This document shows positions 30,387 to 43,370 of a DNA stretch of 64,000 nucleotides, in pieces (within the stretch, counting starts at the first letter, position 1; every line of letters begins with the position of its first letter). The DNA comes from Phlebotomus papatasi (lineage: Eukaryota; Arthropoda; Insecta; Diptera; Psychodidae). The position numbers and the translations under genes are program-made. The notes under the pieces were generated by a model. That model ran no database searches and was not told the origin of the DNA. It saw nothing but the letters and a program-made list of their open reading frames with translations. The stretch covers positions 63,188,712 to 63,252,711 of the forward strand of contig NC_077224.1 in the NCBI RefSeq assembly GCF_024763615.1, in the 5' to 3' direction.

Positions 30387-33300
30387 TTACTTATTTAATT
30401 CCTTTTTAAGAACATCCAATTTTGCCTGAAGGATTTGCATTTTTATATGATGTTCTTCCTCTTCTCTTTTGTCTTTTTTCAGCAACATTTCAAAAATGTA
30501 GTCTTCTCTTTCTTCTTTCCGTAAATTCAACTTAAAATTTTTCTTAGCAATCTTTTGCATTGATTTCAAATGACATAACTTCTCTTTCTTCATTGCAAGC
30601 ATTTCTTGCAACATTTGCGAATCATTTTCATCTTTGTCATCTAGCTTTTCTATTTTATCTTGCTTTCTTGGTTTTTTTCTTTCGGGCATGGGTATAGGCA
30701 GTTTAGGCACATTCACCGGTGATGAAGCTGAAGATTGACTAGCTTCTATCTCATCGGTAATGTCCTCTTCTTTAGGTATCCATACCTCGGAAACAGGTTG
30801 AATAGGAACAAAAATTTCATTTTCTGGAGATGTGGATCTAGTAGATCCAGCAATATACAGTGGCGCTCCACTCATTCCTGACGTCACGGATTCAGAAGGG
30901 TGTCCTGCCACCTTTTCCAACTCCTCTTGTGTCATTATTCTAATCAATCGCTGATCAATTTCTTCAAACTGATTCATTAGAAAATTATAATCATAGTTTC
31001 CCGATCTTTGCATACTCGCATTTACGGCTTGGTATTTCTTGCTTGTTCTCCTTTTCCAATCATTGAGATACTGTTTCCATTCGGATGCGGACTTAGTTGA
31101 TCCACGAATTGAGTTTAGTATATCTCCCAGCTTTTTCCATTCTTCCTTTATACGAAAGCAGAGATCTGGCTCTTTGCTGTTAAAGATACCAAATAAATTT
31201 CAAATGATATTAACATCTATAACAGAAATAGTCAACAAATATTTTCAGGAAGTTTCACGCCACTTTTGATAATTTTTTACTTTATGTAAATCCCACTGGT
31301 GAACAACGAAATAATAATTGTGAACATCACATTTTTATAGAGATGGAAGTGTTGCTCACATGAATTATAGCCTTAACGTGAAAATCTTCCATATTCCTCT
31401 CGTTCAAACCTTCCCGATTTGAGTTTGAGAGCTCTCTCCGGTTGAGGTTTTTCCTTTACCGATTCGAAGGTATATCAGAGAGAACTTACCTAAAAACCCG
31501 TTGGAAGTTCGAAAGTTTAAACCAAGAAGTTACACAAAAGTGAGCAAGTTCATCAAAAGGACATTTCATTGAATGAAATTGAAATTAAAATGTTCTTTTA
31601 TCCTGAAATGCCACAAAACTACCCAAAAATTCACTTTTTGTAGCAATGTTGCTGACATTGTTAACGATTGAAGTGTCAAGAATATCGAAATTCGAAATGG
31701 CAGAACAGTCAGCGCTAAAACAGCTGGTATACGAACTTGCACTTTAGGCTTCCGGTAGATTTTCGAATAGGTTTGGCTTGGCTTGGAGTGGCTTTGTCTC
31801 TTCGAAAGGGAACTTATGACTTTATGTACTAAGGGAAACGTGCTACCTTCGGACAACTCACGCTTCGGACAATTCAATTTTTTCTCTATGTTCCTTATGG
31901 ATTTCACCCATAGCTCGCTCTTTTCTGAAAATTTGAGGTATTGGACTAGCTATTAAAATATAATAGTGTAATGGTCCAAAATTACTTATAACACATTGAA
32001 AAAAATAAATTGTGCGAAGCTTAAATCGTTCGACGAAGGCTTCGAAGGTATCGTGCTTTCCCCTATGTGCCTCAAAAGTATTTTAGCAATTGTATATTTT
32101 GGATAAAAATTACTCATATGGTCATAACCAGTTCATTATCGCGCTTCGTCGCCAATTGGAACTGGTTCAGACTTATTAAAAATTCTAAGGCAGTCTAGCG
32201 AGCCCAAACATAACCTAATTCGATAGAGAAATATGCTCTCTAGAGCCTTTTTAGCATTTGACCTTGAAATCGTTATTAGAAATGATTCAATGGCATTTTC
32301 GTATATAAACGATATGCTCATTTACGCAATCACAAATTAAATAAAACAACCGCAAATGCAGTCTCATACAATCCCGGATTGTGATGTACAGCCTGTACTT
32401 CACGCATATACGGATAAACAACTCGACATCAAAAAACTTAAAACTTTTGATTTAAAAAGTCCTACCAAAATGTGTCTCCTGAGTAGATGAAGGCCGTAAT
32501 ACATATCTAATTCAAAATCGAGGGATTGCAATAATACAGTTCGCTCTGGAAAATTCGAGCAGTAAAATAAAAAATGCCAGCTAACAAATGCATACACAGA
32601 GCTCTTCGATATTCAGGTAACAGCTGTGAAACACACGAGAAACTTCAAAAAAATGCCCTATCTCGTATGGGCTTTTATCTGTCATTTTTGGTCCCAATCA
32701 CCCGAATATTGGAAAACCCACACAGTAAAAAATAATTACTACGATTATCGCGTGTAATAGGCGATAATTGTTGTAAATTTGCAACGATTATCGTAGCAAA
32801 CAAATATTTGAATATTCCTCCAAAATGTCTATTAAAATTACACAAAATAAAAGAAGAAGAAGAATGAATTCAACCGATAGTAGTTGAAAGTTGAACTTTT
32901 TGCAGCAATAATCGGTTGAAAAATTACTACGACAATCGTATTGATTCTATTACACGCAATAATCGTAGCAATATTCAATCAGTCGTTGGATGAAGTTTAC
33001 GCCATTTTGTTGCATCATTTTATTACTATTTTAGTATTCATTACTACTATTTATTGCATTTGGGCCATTACCGAGGGTTGAATTTTACAAGTTCTGCAAT
33101 TTAATTGATTCCTTTTCAATTGAAAGTTGATATTTTCAGTGGATGTTATTCAAAATTTCAACTAGTTAAATTCAACTAATAGAATTCAACTTGCCAATTT
33201 CATCTTGTTTTTACTGTGCAGTGTATACGAAAACAATTAATGCAAATGGCGATATTTTCATTTCCTAATACAGTAGAACCCTGCTATAGGCCATCGCTCT

Positions 33301-34125
33301 ATAGTCCACAATTTATCGACCGTTGATTTCATAACAATGATTTTAAGTTAGGTTATGTTTTTTAGTACGCGACATGCAATGTTGTCATAATTATTTTAAT
33401 ATTTTTGGCAAACTTTATTGAGTAGTTGTGATAATTGTGATCCATAATGAATGAGAACGAGGACCAGTACCATAATCGCAAAGAAAGTGGAAGCCGTCGA
33501 GCAATTTCAATACTAAAAGTCGTTGATCATTTTAAAAAATGACATAGACTGTAAATAAATTCGTAGAAAAGAAATGAAATTTGTAGCCAAAGCAGTCAGC
33601 AAAATATCAAATATAATATACATACATACATTTGTATTTTTGTATTTGTGACTTTACGTATTGAACTGTATTTTATAAGTTGCAAGCCCCTTGACTGTTC
33701 TGTGCATAACGCTGCATAAGCACCCTCTTTTACACATTAAATGACACTTCTCTTATTTTTTCACATCTACATTTCTTGTTTATTTCTCCCTATTCACACA
33801 CCGTAATTGCAACCGCGTTCACATGTCTAAAACTCCTCTAAAATCCACCACTGAATTGAATAGCTTAAAAAGAGCCTCAGAGCGAAATCATACCACACAA
33901 GAGAGAGAGAGGTGAGAAAAAAAATTTGTTCCCAAACTCTCCAAACCAAAATCCTCTGCAAATGGGCGTATTCCATGAAAATATTTGCTTAATTTCTTTC
34001 TCTATCTTTACCAGACTGTTCAGATGTACTTACGGTTTACTCATTAGATCCATATGGGTCTCGATATAATCCATTAACTTTTCTTTTTGTGAAAAACTTG
34101 CTCGCTTGTTTAGTTGTCGTGACAT
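30387..34125 (-). CDS. Myb/SANT-like (zeste-type) DNA-binding protein, two exons
   Basis: A 293-residue protein from exons 34034-34125 and 30387-31176, joined in frame (GTAAGT donor, TTTAACAG acceptor). The N-terminus MSRQLNKRASFSQKEKL starts a Myb/SANT-like fold through SKPKEPDLCFRIKEEWKKLG, SASEWKQYLNDWKRR and SKKYQ, with the spaced Trp residues typical of insect zeste-like regulators. A Ser/Pro-rich middle (GHPSESVTSG, IPMPERKKPRK) is followed by a long charged coiled coil. An in-frame TGA lies two codons before the ATG, fixing the start. Both exons are clean. The 2.86-kb intron holds MITEs. It may be a nuclear regulator or a domesticated transposon protein; its target is unknown. It sits on the same strand as, and probably inside an intron of or just upstream of, Plc21C. 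Confidence 0.8.
31830..32065 (+). mobile_element. MITE of the GGGAAACGTGCTACCTTCGG family, copy 1
   Basis: The left end TAAGGGAAACGTGCTACCTT and the right end CGAAGGTATCGTGCTTTCCC are inverted. A second copy lies at 60958-61156. Confidence 0.75.
33269..33554 (+). mobile_element. Right-truncated MITE of the CTCGCTATAG family
   Basis: It starts TACAGTAGAACCCTGCTATA and matches 42961-43240 (CCATCGCTCTATAGTCCACA), then loses the right terminus. Confidence 0.75.
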
Positions 34126-34260
34126 TTTCACTCACTCACTGTGCGTCTGACTTTATCAGCGACGCCGCACACTCGGGGTTCGGCTTCTCATTGTCGGTTT
34201 CCCCTACGATTTTGTCTCGTGAGTTTTCGGCATGCTCGTCGTGACTTTTGAATTGACAAA
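34126..34260 (-). promoter_or_regulatory. Probable promoter/5' UTR of the zeste-like gene
   Basis: A CpG-rich block just upstream of the ATG (CGACGCCGC, CTCGTCGTGAC) in AT-rich surroundings. No clear TATA box or initiator could be fixed. The role is inferred from position and composition. Confidence 0.4.
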
Positions 34261-34716
34261 GTCAATTGACAAACTCATATACCCGACTGACCACGCAGCA
34301 ATTTAGTACTGAAATTTAATCGCTTAGTAATATATGATACAGTACTTCTTTTATATTGCAATGTACTAATGAAATTTAATTTTTGAATTCCTTTTAATAG
34401 AGAGGTAGCCTGCTTTTTTTTGTAATAAGCAGGATAAGATAATACATTTTTAACTGACATGTCCTATTAGACTATACATAACGAATCAATCCAAGCAATA
34501 TACTTATGTGATTTTTTTCTTACCAAGCGCCATATGCACATCAATCAAGTACGATGCAATTAATTTGTGGCTCTCTTATATAACCAAATCATCCTCCTGT
34601 GGTTTGTTTATAAAATAGTGTATTAAGTGTTTACACAAAATTGGTATAAAGCAAATTGAACTTTAACCAAAAAACATAAACGATTTTTCAGTAATATAGT
34701 GAAAAATACTTCAAAT

Positions 34717-34952
34717 TACAGTATACTCTCACTCAATCGACTCTTTTTCAATCGGGCGCAAAATTTTGTTGACAATTTTCACGTTTAATTATGAAGCTAA
34801 TTCGCTCAAATTCGCTGTAGTTCTTCCTATATTATCGTGATTCTTTATAATTGAGCGCTTTTTGTGGAACTTATAAAGGCTTTGACCCCCAAATCCATTG
34901 ATAAACCGGATGACATTTTGCCCCAAATGCCCAATTGAGAGAGTTTACTGTA
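34717..34952 (+). mobile_element. 236-bp MITE
   Basis: TACAGTATACTCTCACTCAA at the left mirrors GCCCAATTGAGAGAGTTTACTGTA at the right, imperfectly. Confidence 0.7.
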
Positions 34953-35697
34953 ATTGATGTGATGTTAATTAAGTTTCTTTAAATTACGAACCTTCGAATT
35001 GGTCTTTTTAAGATTTGTTTAATAACATTTTTAATTTTAAGGCATTAATTTCCTATACTCCTTTTAGTTAATATCTTACAAGGAAAATGAAATGGAAATG
35101 CCAAACTCATTTAGATTTTCTCTAATTTCCAAGTCGATTGTATAAATCTTTTACACCTTTGAATATTGAAAATTATGACGTTCACAATACTTCAATATAA
35201 TTGCATTGTTTTTCTATTAATTTAGTTTTCAGGGTGTATCTCAATTTAATGTATGTATCACTCTGTAGTTTTTATCATTCTGACTGGGACTGAGAAATGA
35301 TTGAGCTTGTCTAACAGTTTTTGACTTCAAATATTCTAAAAAAAAAAGATAAATCCACTCATCTTGATGACAGAACAAAAACAGTCAATATAAAAAAGGA
35401 TATAGCGTCGATTTAACAATGTCTCGTATAAATATTTTATCGCTTTTGGTGTCTCTGACATTTTCTCAATTGACTATACTTTCACAGAAAATGATTCTGA
35501 TTCATGTTGAGTGGAAAATTTATAGGCAGTTAAAAAGTGATTGACAAAGGAACATAAATTTGAAGAAAAACAGGAATATCTCAAATTTTATTGTTGTACT
35601 TTTAATATCATCTAACTTCTTCTAACCATTTCAAATCAATATGTTACTGCAAGGATAACCCAAAAAATATACTTTTGGTATGTTTATATATAGCTTT

Positions 35698-35845
35698 ATG
35701 CCCAACGCACAATAACTTTTGTTTTGTAAACATGTTTTTGACATTTTAATGAGAGTGACTGAGATTCAGATCTAGTCATCTCGCTCACTCTCATGGGAAA
35801 TTATGAAAACATATTTAAAAACAAAAGTTATTGTGTGCTCGCCAT
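35698..35845 (+). mobile_element. Palindromic MITE of the GCCCAACGCACAATAA family, copy 4
   Basis: Same arms and AGATCTAGTCATCTCGC centre as the copies at 16862 and 24554. Confidence 0.8.
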
Positions 35846-36345
35846 TAGTGAAATTGATTGTATACTTCTATACAACAAAATAATAAGGAGAAAAATACAA
35901 GTTTTATCGCATAAAAAGAGTTTTCTTTTCAGTTTAAAATTAAGACATTTAAAACAATATTCCGGAATATTTTCTAAAAGTGTGAAAGAAAAACAGCAAA
36001 GCAATTAAAATAAAGTGTTTGCATTTAGCAACTAAAATGCACAAATTGAAAGACCTTTTTAATACAGCATGATGTGTCACTCCAACTTTTATAAAATTCT
36101 CAATTACTCTCAGGGGGCACCAGCCATTTCATGTAATTATCCTTTTTTCTTCATAGTATTTATTAAATTACATATTTTTCTCGTGCTAATAAGGTAGCTC
36201 ACTTGAGAATTCTTCTTTTTGCTCTCTCGCAATTTTTCTTATTAATTCTTAGGCATGATTATTTATAAAAATACAAAACTTTATGCAATCAGTAACTTTA
36301 CTTAGGTGTGTATAAGAGTATACCTAGAGGATATCGAAACAATGC

Positions 36346-36460
36346 AGCTCACTAAGTGCTATTAAAACACCTTTAAGGATAGAAAATGTCTCATTATCTA
36401 ATTGGGATTCAAACCCGCAACATCTGTATTAGGCTTTCAAGCTTCGCACACTTGACATTT
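36346..36460 (-). repeat. Decayed tRNA-derived SINE fragment
   Basis: In reverse it carries a B-box-like GGGTTTGAATCC and a head and body spacing like the SINE at 63079-63342 (GAGCTCACTG-like motif), with many substitutions. Confidence 0.45.
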
Positions 36461-37213
36461 TTAGCAAATATTCTTACTGAATTTGACCTATCTACGACAT
36501 ATTCTAATAGCTGGCTTTAAATTGCATATTTCCTAAAAGAATTATTCAAATTCATTAAAGAAATATGGAAAAAAGTAAGAAATGTTCGAAGTTAGAGTGT
36601 ATGCGAAGCCAGAAAACTTTTATCTATTTCAAAAAGAAAAAAAAGGTAAAGCGTCCTAGCTTTGCGAAAAGATCGAATTCCCGAGATTGAGCTCACCGTG
36701 AATTATTTTATAGCATAGTCTTTTGGTGCTTACTGATCTACTAGAGATCAAATTGATCAATAAATCACAAAAGCATTTCAAAATTAAAAATTGGTAAAGA
36801 AGTGATCATTTTATAATGTTCTAAGGGAAGTGTACCGCGGATCGGAATGTTAAGAGAGGTGTTCCATATTTAGTTGAAAATATAAGCCTCAAAGGACTAT
36901 TTGATATTCTTGTATGTGCCAATTGGTGTATTAGTATTCCATTTAACTATATCTGACTATTTGCAGTTTGACCATTTACTAGAATTAAGAAAAGATAGGT
37001 GTAATTGCGAGAATGCACTGTGTTCCACGGATCGGAAGGGACTTAATCCAGTGTTCCACGGATCGGAAGGGGGTGTGCCACGGATCGGCAGACAAAAAAT
37101 ATTGACAATTTTAAATGAATTTGGTCTTATTTTTTTTTTTAATAAATTTTGCTATTTATTTCATTTCTCTATATTTTCGAGCTTAATTAGTTTAGTACAG
37201 TATTTTTTGAACT

Positions 37214-39406
37214 TCAAATTTTGCGATTTTTTTTCGAGTTTATTTTTTTATCGGCCTCCAGCTTCCTCTTCAATTTTCTTTCTTCCTGTTTTTGTTTCTT
37301 GTCTTTTTCACCCAGTTCTTTTTCAAACTTCTTTCTGAGCCTTTCCTGTCGCTTTTTTTGTTTTTCTTCTTCTAATATTAGTTTTTCTGTTTCTTTTCGC
37401 CTATGATACTCCTGCCACTTTTCAGACGTCACTGATATAGGAAGTTTTTCCTTTTTCCTGGTCTTTCCATCCTTACTTTTATCGATTATTGGCTTTGGCC
37501 AAAATAAAACATCATCGAAAACGTTCTCAACTTTAGTGGGTTGGATTTCAATCGAATGTTGAAATATTTCCGTCGACTCCAAAGCAACTTCCCCCGATTG
37601 CAGAACATCTTCTGCCCGATCCAGCACGCCTTCTACCGGCTTCAGGACTGCTTCTGACGGCTCCACGAGGGTTTCTGCGGGCTGAACGAAGCACTCCGAC
37701 GGCTCTAGGAAGCCTTCTGCCGGCTCCAGGACGACTTCCAACGGATCCAAGACACCTTCCACTGGCACCATGACTTCTTCCATTGTGTCCGGGACACTTT
37801 CCACTGGCTGTATGATAATTTCCACTGGCTCAATAAGGACGTTTTCCACCGGTTCTAGGACACCTTGCACCGGCTCCAAGGAAGCTTCCACTGAATGTGA
37901 GAATTCTTCGTTCTGATTAATTTGAGTTTCCGCCACATTCAGAGAGTCTCCGATCTTAGGAACTGATTCCAGTTCATACTTGAACTTTTGCCATTCCGAA
38001 AATAAATACCTGTATTCAGGTGCTCCTTTCCATTCTTCAAATTCATATTCCTGGAATTGCTTCAAAACGTCCTCTGGAATGAGTTCCTTCAGAGCTCTCA
38101 AAATCGGACAAATTGTTTCAAGATTTTTGGCAGGAGATTCAATGATTCTTTGTTTGACCGTGGAAGGTCCTGCTACAATTTTATCTGTGTCAATTGCTTG
38201 ATGATTGAAGGGAAATAGGCCGCAATGGCGGAAACCATTTCTTAGAATTTCCCTATTTCTAAGAGATCTAATAGCTTTCTCCAAAGTCGGAGTGAAATTT
38301 TGACGGCTGAATCTCTCCCTCGGGTGAGCCAATTGCCATCGCCCACGTTCTTTGGCCCATGCCGCCTTCAACGGGGAGAAGTACCCAGCATCCAGGGGTT
38401 GAATAATATGTGTGGAATTGGGGTACAGCACAATAATCTAAAAAACAATAATTTTAGTTTGGTAAAACTTTGATTTAAAAATAATAAAAACTTTTGAATT
38501 CACCTCAATTCCATGACTGGAGCAAAACTCACTCAGTGGGAGAGTGAGATGAGATTTGTGTCCATCCACATACAAAATCACGGGAAGCGGGACTTCGTTT
38601 TTGACTAACCATGGGTAAAAGGTGTTGGCGACGTATTCGAAGAAGCACTCTCCCGTCATCCATCCTTTGTCTGAGCGGCCAATCGCCCAACCGTTGGGAA
38701 CCGTATTTGCCAGATGTCCAGGCACTCTTTTGTATGCGAAAATCACCAGGGGGGGCGCCATATCTCCATCAGCGGATACCATAAACAAACATGTGATATT
38801 TTCATGATCGTTTGCATATGACACCGAGTGGACTGATTTGGCTCCTTTCTTCGCCAAGCCTTTCACTCCCTTTGGGGACATTTCAAAACCCGTCTCATCG
38901 CAATTAAAAATGCGATTAGGTCCAATGTCCAAGAGCCCCCTCTCCGTAAGATATTCCTGGACCTCCATAAACCATGAATCCAAGTTCTCTCTTGTGATTT
39001 TTGCTCGTCTTTCACTCAAATTCTGTACAATTCGCACAGACACTTCTGGGTTTCTCCTTAAAAAACCATTAAACCACTTCCTTCCAGGAAGGTTGTTACT
39101 GAATGGTGTCTGAAGATTTTTGTTTTTCACCCAGATGCTAACTGTATCTTGCAGCTCTGATTTGACGACCGGAAACCCGGTTTCAGCTCGTTTTATAATC
39201 CACTGTGCCAGCTTAGATTCCTCGTCTTTACTTAATACAGGTGCACCAGCGTATTTTTCTTCTGGCTGTTTGCCGGAAAACTTATCGCTCAAAGTGCTTC
39301 TGGGCACTCCGTAATGGGCAGACACTTTCGATGCGGATTCCCCTGCCTTCATTGCATCCAATGCTTTCCGCAAAGCTTCCTTTGAATATTGTAACTTTTT
39401 TGGCAT
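37214..39406 (-). CDS. pogo/Tigger transposase, 708 aa, one 66-bp intron
   Basis: Cut-and-paste transposase. Exons 38504-39406 and 37214-38437 join in frame across GTGAAT...TTTTTTAG. Residues 6-45 form a Psq-type helix-turn-helix (YSKEALRKALDAMK, YGVPRSTLSDKF). About 58-135 is a CENP-B-type HTH (LPGRKWFNGFLRRNP). The catalytic triad is Asp170 (FNCDETGF), Asp281 (YVDGHKSHLT) and Asp317 (IIQPLDAGYF), a DD35D spacing. The C-terminus has about fifteen acidic heptads of the type VLEPVEG, then a highly charged coiled coil and basic tail. The start MPKKLQYSKEAL is the usual pogo start. No stop or frameshift is visible, so the protein could be functional. Confidence 0.9.
37569..37890 (-). repeat. 21-bp coding tandem repeat in the pogo transposase
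   Basis: About fifteen 7-residue units of consensus VLEPVEG are encoded by diverged 21-bp repeats, visible on the plus strand as recurring GGCTCCAGGA-like blocks. One unit has eight residues. Confidence 0.75.
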
Positions 39407-40026
39407 TTTTTCACTTTGTATTCACAAGAAACTTCTAAAATATTGGATCTTTTGAAACTCACTAGGATTCTCTCACGACAAAAACATAACCAAAAATAGT
39501 CGTGCGAATGACATTTGAGCTCGCTGGAGCGCAATTTCCAGGAAAAAAAATGTGTCGATACGAGGAACTGAGGGAAGAAAGTGTACTTGTAGCGAAAAAA
39601 TAATTTATTTTCAATATTTTCTGCTGAGATAATTAATAAAATTCATTGATTATGAAATTATAATGACTGAGGTCTAATTTTATGATCTACACAGGTTTCT
39701 AAATTATTTTAATAAAGTATAATTCCTAATATTCTGACTGCCAAATTCTCCTGTAAAATTTTAAGAAAGTGGTGAATGGCGGATTTCTGGCTAAGACTCT
39801 GACACAGATATTTAATAAATGAGGCAAATAATAACAATTTTCTTGGAAACTCGAAGAGAAATTTAGTTTTGTAAATTAAATATGACCTAACGTAATGCAT
39901 CTTGCTAAAGATAATTGCTATAATGCAGCGAATAATTTTCAAAAATTCATTTTATTTTGGGGATCCGATACGCGGGACAGCCTTCCGATCCGAGGAACAC
40001 TGACGATCGCTGGAACATTTACCTTA

Positions 40027-42164
40027 TAATAAGTTAAAAGTATACGGACAAACAAAAATGTAAACAAGAGAAAGATAAGTCATTCTAGGATATTTAACCG
40101 ATTTATTTACTGATTCCAAGACCAATTAAACTTTGACTTTCGAAAATTCAAGATGGTGATTTTTTAGGTTATAGGTATGTTTGGACGAAACGTTCGTCTG
40201 GACCATCTTTAAAACATATCCAAAGATAAAAGAAATAGTAGGAGCCGTTTTCGAGAAAACTACAAAACACTACTTCAGAGAGGATGCAGGGGGTGAGGAA
40301 AAATGAAAAACGTCTAGAGACATCGTTTTTTTTGTATTAGCAGTCACCGAAGACCGCAACTTGGTATCTCTTACCAAATAAGCTCTAGGACGGTGACAAG
40401 TTGAAAAATGTCAATGATATAACTGCTCTTATTCATTCCTTGAGTTTGAGCATTAAAATTATTTCACAAAAATAGTTTCCAGTGGTCGAACATGCATAAT
40501 TGAATGCTTTGACATCTGTCAATAATATTGAACATTCTAATAACAGAAACAACTTTTAAATGACAGATATGCGAATTTTATTCTAAACTACTGAATGACT
40601 AGTTCTAAATGACTGTAAGTACATTCATGTATTTCTGATTAAACGAAGTAATCATTGATGTACGACTTCATAAAATTATAACAGAAGTTGTTAAAAAAAA
40701 ATAAACGTTCAATTATTTGAAAGATTTGAAGAGATTCTTTTACATATACAGTAGACTCTTCGATATCCGGCTGACTGGGGGACAAAATGACATTTAGGTA
40801 TTTGAATGATCAACGGTTTTTCAATTTTGTGCAGTGTGAATTTATTTTCTGTCTGACAAAAAAAAAGAGAATTTTCTTCATGGTGTGCTTATGTTTCATT
40901 TTTTATCACAATTATGTATTAAAAACTTCGATACAATGTTAATAATACTTTAATTCACTCTGGACAAACTTCATGTTTAGTGAAAATAATTTTGAATACA
41001 TCAACCGCCAGTTTTTGGCAGCTGTCACCCGGATATCGAAGTGCTGGATATCGAAGAGTCTACTGTACCGATACTGAAATAGTACAAATAAATATACAAT
41101 AAATAACCCGGCTGTCCATTTAGTTATACAGAAAAAAGCATAGCACAACAATGTTCAAGCTTTCACCCAACTTATTTTTGTTTTTCTTGTCTCCAGTTAT
41201 GTATATTTACGAAAATGTGAATTGCTAAATGAAAATATTGTCTTGAAGAAATATATGACAAAAATAGGAAAAAGAAGCAAAAAAAGGAAAAGACAAGAAT
41301 ACATTTTTGCTCTATTTGAAATGTTATACACCATTTAAGATCCTATGGCAATATGAAACAACACAAAGTCTTGTGTCCTTAATATATATTAAACAGACGC
41401 TTCTGGTAATTCTGTCTTTTCCACGAACATGAAAAACCATATATTTCCATGGCAGAAAAATCTTATACTGCTACATCTAGCAAGTCACATATTCATTCAG
41501 AAAAATAACATTTCTGCTATATATTTTTCCATAAAAAGAGACAACATATCGTATGTTGTACAATATTCTTCACCTTAACATGAAACATGTGATACATAAT
41601 CTACCCATATTAATCCCTTATTTTGTAGGTTATGTTTTAGTACATACATGTTTGTATAATTCAACGATACGTGTACAATATTTGCAGTGAAAATTGGTGT
41701 ATATAATATTGTCTATTTATGTAAGTTAATTGCTCACCAAAATTATCCTACATCATTGCTATATTTTCTCCATCTAACCATCTATTGTTCGTCCATGTTG
41801 GTTTTGTTGTATCCAAAACACGAATAATAATAATTAATCATGTATCTAAGAACGGGAATTGATTGTAAATCAAACAACATCTCATAACAGTAAACACTAT
41901 TCAGATTGATCGACAAATAGTTTGAAACCAAATTCATTTGATAAGGACAAATTTTAATGTACTCCGATTCTATTCTTTATTCGAATATTATGTGAAACGG
42001 ATTTTATAAAAAAAAAAAAAACGATGTAGGGTGGAGTCTACACTTATGGACAGCTTGCAAAAAATCTTAAGTTATTCCATAAAACATATTTAAAAGAAAT
42101 GACAAAATTTATTAATCACATCATAAACTAATAATTTTATGACTTTTCGAAATCTATTTTAGGT
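40027..42164. other. AT-rich DNA without recognised genes
   Basis: Only the MITE at 40747-41067 stands out. No exon or RNA gene was recognised. Confidence 0.4.
40747..41067 (+). mobile_element. 321-bp MITE of the CGATATCCGG family
   Basis: TACAGTAGACTCTTCGATAT and ATATCGAAGAGTCTACTGTA are exact inverted ends with TA flanks, and a second CCGGATATCGAAG block lies inside the right end. Confidence 0.85.
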
Positions 42165-42416
42165 CAGTGAGAAAAAAAAGGGTGCGATTAACATTTTTTC
42201 CTCAGAACTTCAACACTTTTTAGGTGTAAAAAGATATCAACATTTTTTAATGTTAATTTTACACCTTATTAAGGGTAAAACTAACATGAAAAAGGGTACC
42301 TTTAACCCCTAATACACCTAAAAAGGGTAATATTTACACCGATTTTGGATCAATACTGCAGGGTAAAATTAACATTTCCGGAATGTTATTTTAACTTTTT
42401 CGGATTTCTCTCAGTG
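42165..42416 (+). mobile_element. MITE of the CAGTGAGAGAAATCCG family, full copy
   Basis: It runs from CAGTGAGAAAAAAAAGGGTG to TTCGGATTTCTCTCAGTG. The body alternates GGTGTAAA and TTTTTAATGTTAATTTTACA motifs and folds on itself. Confidence 0.85.
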
Positions 42417-42960
42417 GAACTTACGATTTTTGCACGCTGTTCACAAGTGTATAACATCCATAAGTGTAGAACTCCACCCTATGTTATTTTGTATAGTTTG
42501 AACTAAAGTGTTTGAGGGAGAAAAAGCTGAATAAAAATAAAAACGAGCTTTAAGAAAGCTTTTTCGATTGCTTCTTTTACAATATGGTACCGTCAAATCA
42601 TACAACTTTGTGCCACCCTATTTTTAGACATGAAAACCTCTCTGGCGGAATTGGTAGTTGCGGGAAATCTATCCAAAAATTCTGTAAGGTAGCTCTAACA
42701 TACGCGAAGTGATTATGGGTATTTCTTTTTACGCTTGTTACCAAAGGTTGGTAAAAATTACATCATGTCCTGTTTCTTCATTTTTTCAAATCTGCAGAAA
42801 AGTGTCCTCTGAAACACACATTTAAAAACGTTTTTAATTTATTCCCTATGTCTTGTTGTATTCCTTGATTATTGAGGATAAAATAGCTGTATCGACGATT
42901 TCACAGATTGTCCCCTTTTCTTGTAGTGACGTGTTAATCTCAAAATGGAGAAAACGCAGT

Positions 42961-43305
42961 ACAGTAGAGCCTCGCTATAGGCCATCGCTCTATAGTCCAC
43001 AATTTATTGACCGTTGATTTCAAAACACTGATTTTAAGTTGGGTTATGTTTTCTTAGTATGCGACATGCAATGTTGTCATAATTATTTTAATATTTTTGG
43101 CAAACTTTATTTAGTAGTTGTAATAATTGTGATCCATAATGAAGAGAGCGAGGACAAAGTACCACAATCGCAAAGAAAGTGGAAGTCGTCGAGCAATTTC
43201 AATACTAAAAGTCGTTGAAAATTTTAAAAAATGACATGGACTATATAATGCGACCCGAGTGTCAAATCTGGAACCAAATATGACCTATAGCGGGGCTCTA
43301 CTGTA
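42961..43305 (+). mobile_element. MITE of the CTCGCTATAG family, complete copy
   Basis: ACAGTAGAGCCTCGCTATAG and CTATAGCGGGGCTCTACTGT are inverted ends. Truncated relatives lie at 26747 and 33269. Confidence 0.85.
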
Positions 43306-43370
43306 CAACTTTGCGCCACTAGTTTTCTCGATAATTTGACCCCTATATAATCGATATCGTTCAAATTTCA

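Larger units (their letters stand above)
31177..34033 (-). other. Intron of the zeste-like gene
   Basis: It contains a MITE at 31830-32065. A repeat around 32110-32230 is shared with 63660-63780 (AGCGAGCTCAAACATAACC-like). A region at 32724-33000 has repeated CGATTATCG / CAATAATCG motifs in inverted pairs. A truncated MITE lies at 33269-33554. Confidence 0.55.
34261..36821. other. AT-rich DNA with scattered MITEs
   Basis: Apart from elements at 34717-34952 and 35698-35845 and SINE-like debris at 36346-36460 and 36630-36700, nothing recognisable is present. Confidence 0.45.
36822..40026 (-). mobile_element. 3.2-kb pogo/Tigger DNA transposon, apparently complete
   Basis: TA-flanked inverted ends AAGGGAAGTGTACC and (reverse complement) AAGGTAAATGTTCC enclose subterminal repeats of a GATCGGAAGG-type motif: about four on the left (36835-37090) and two or three on the right (39963-40010). 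A spliced transposase gene lies between. A deletion derivative is at 48193-48616. Confidence 0.85.

Noticed and set aside
37221..37406. Plus-strand Phe/Ser-rich protein
   Set aside because: It is the antisense shadow of the Lys/Glu-rich pogo transposase tail.
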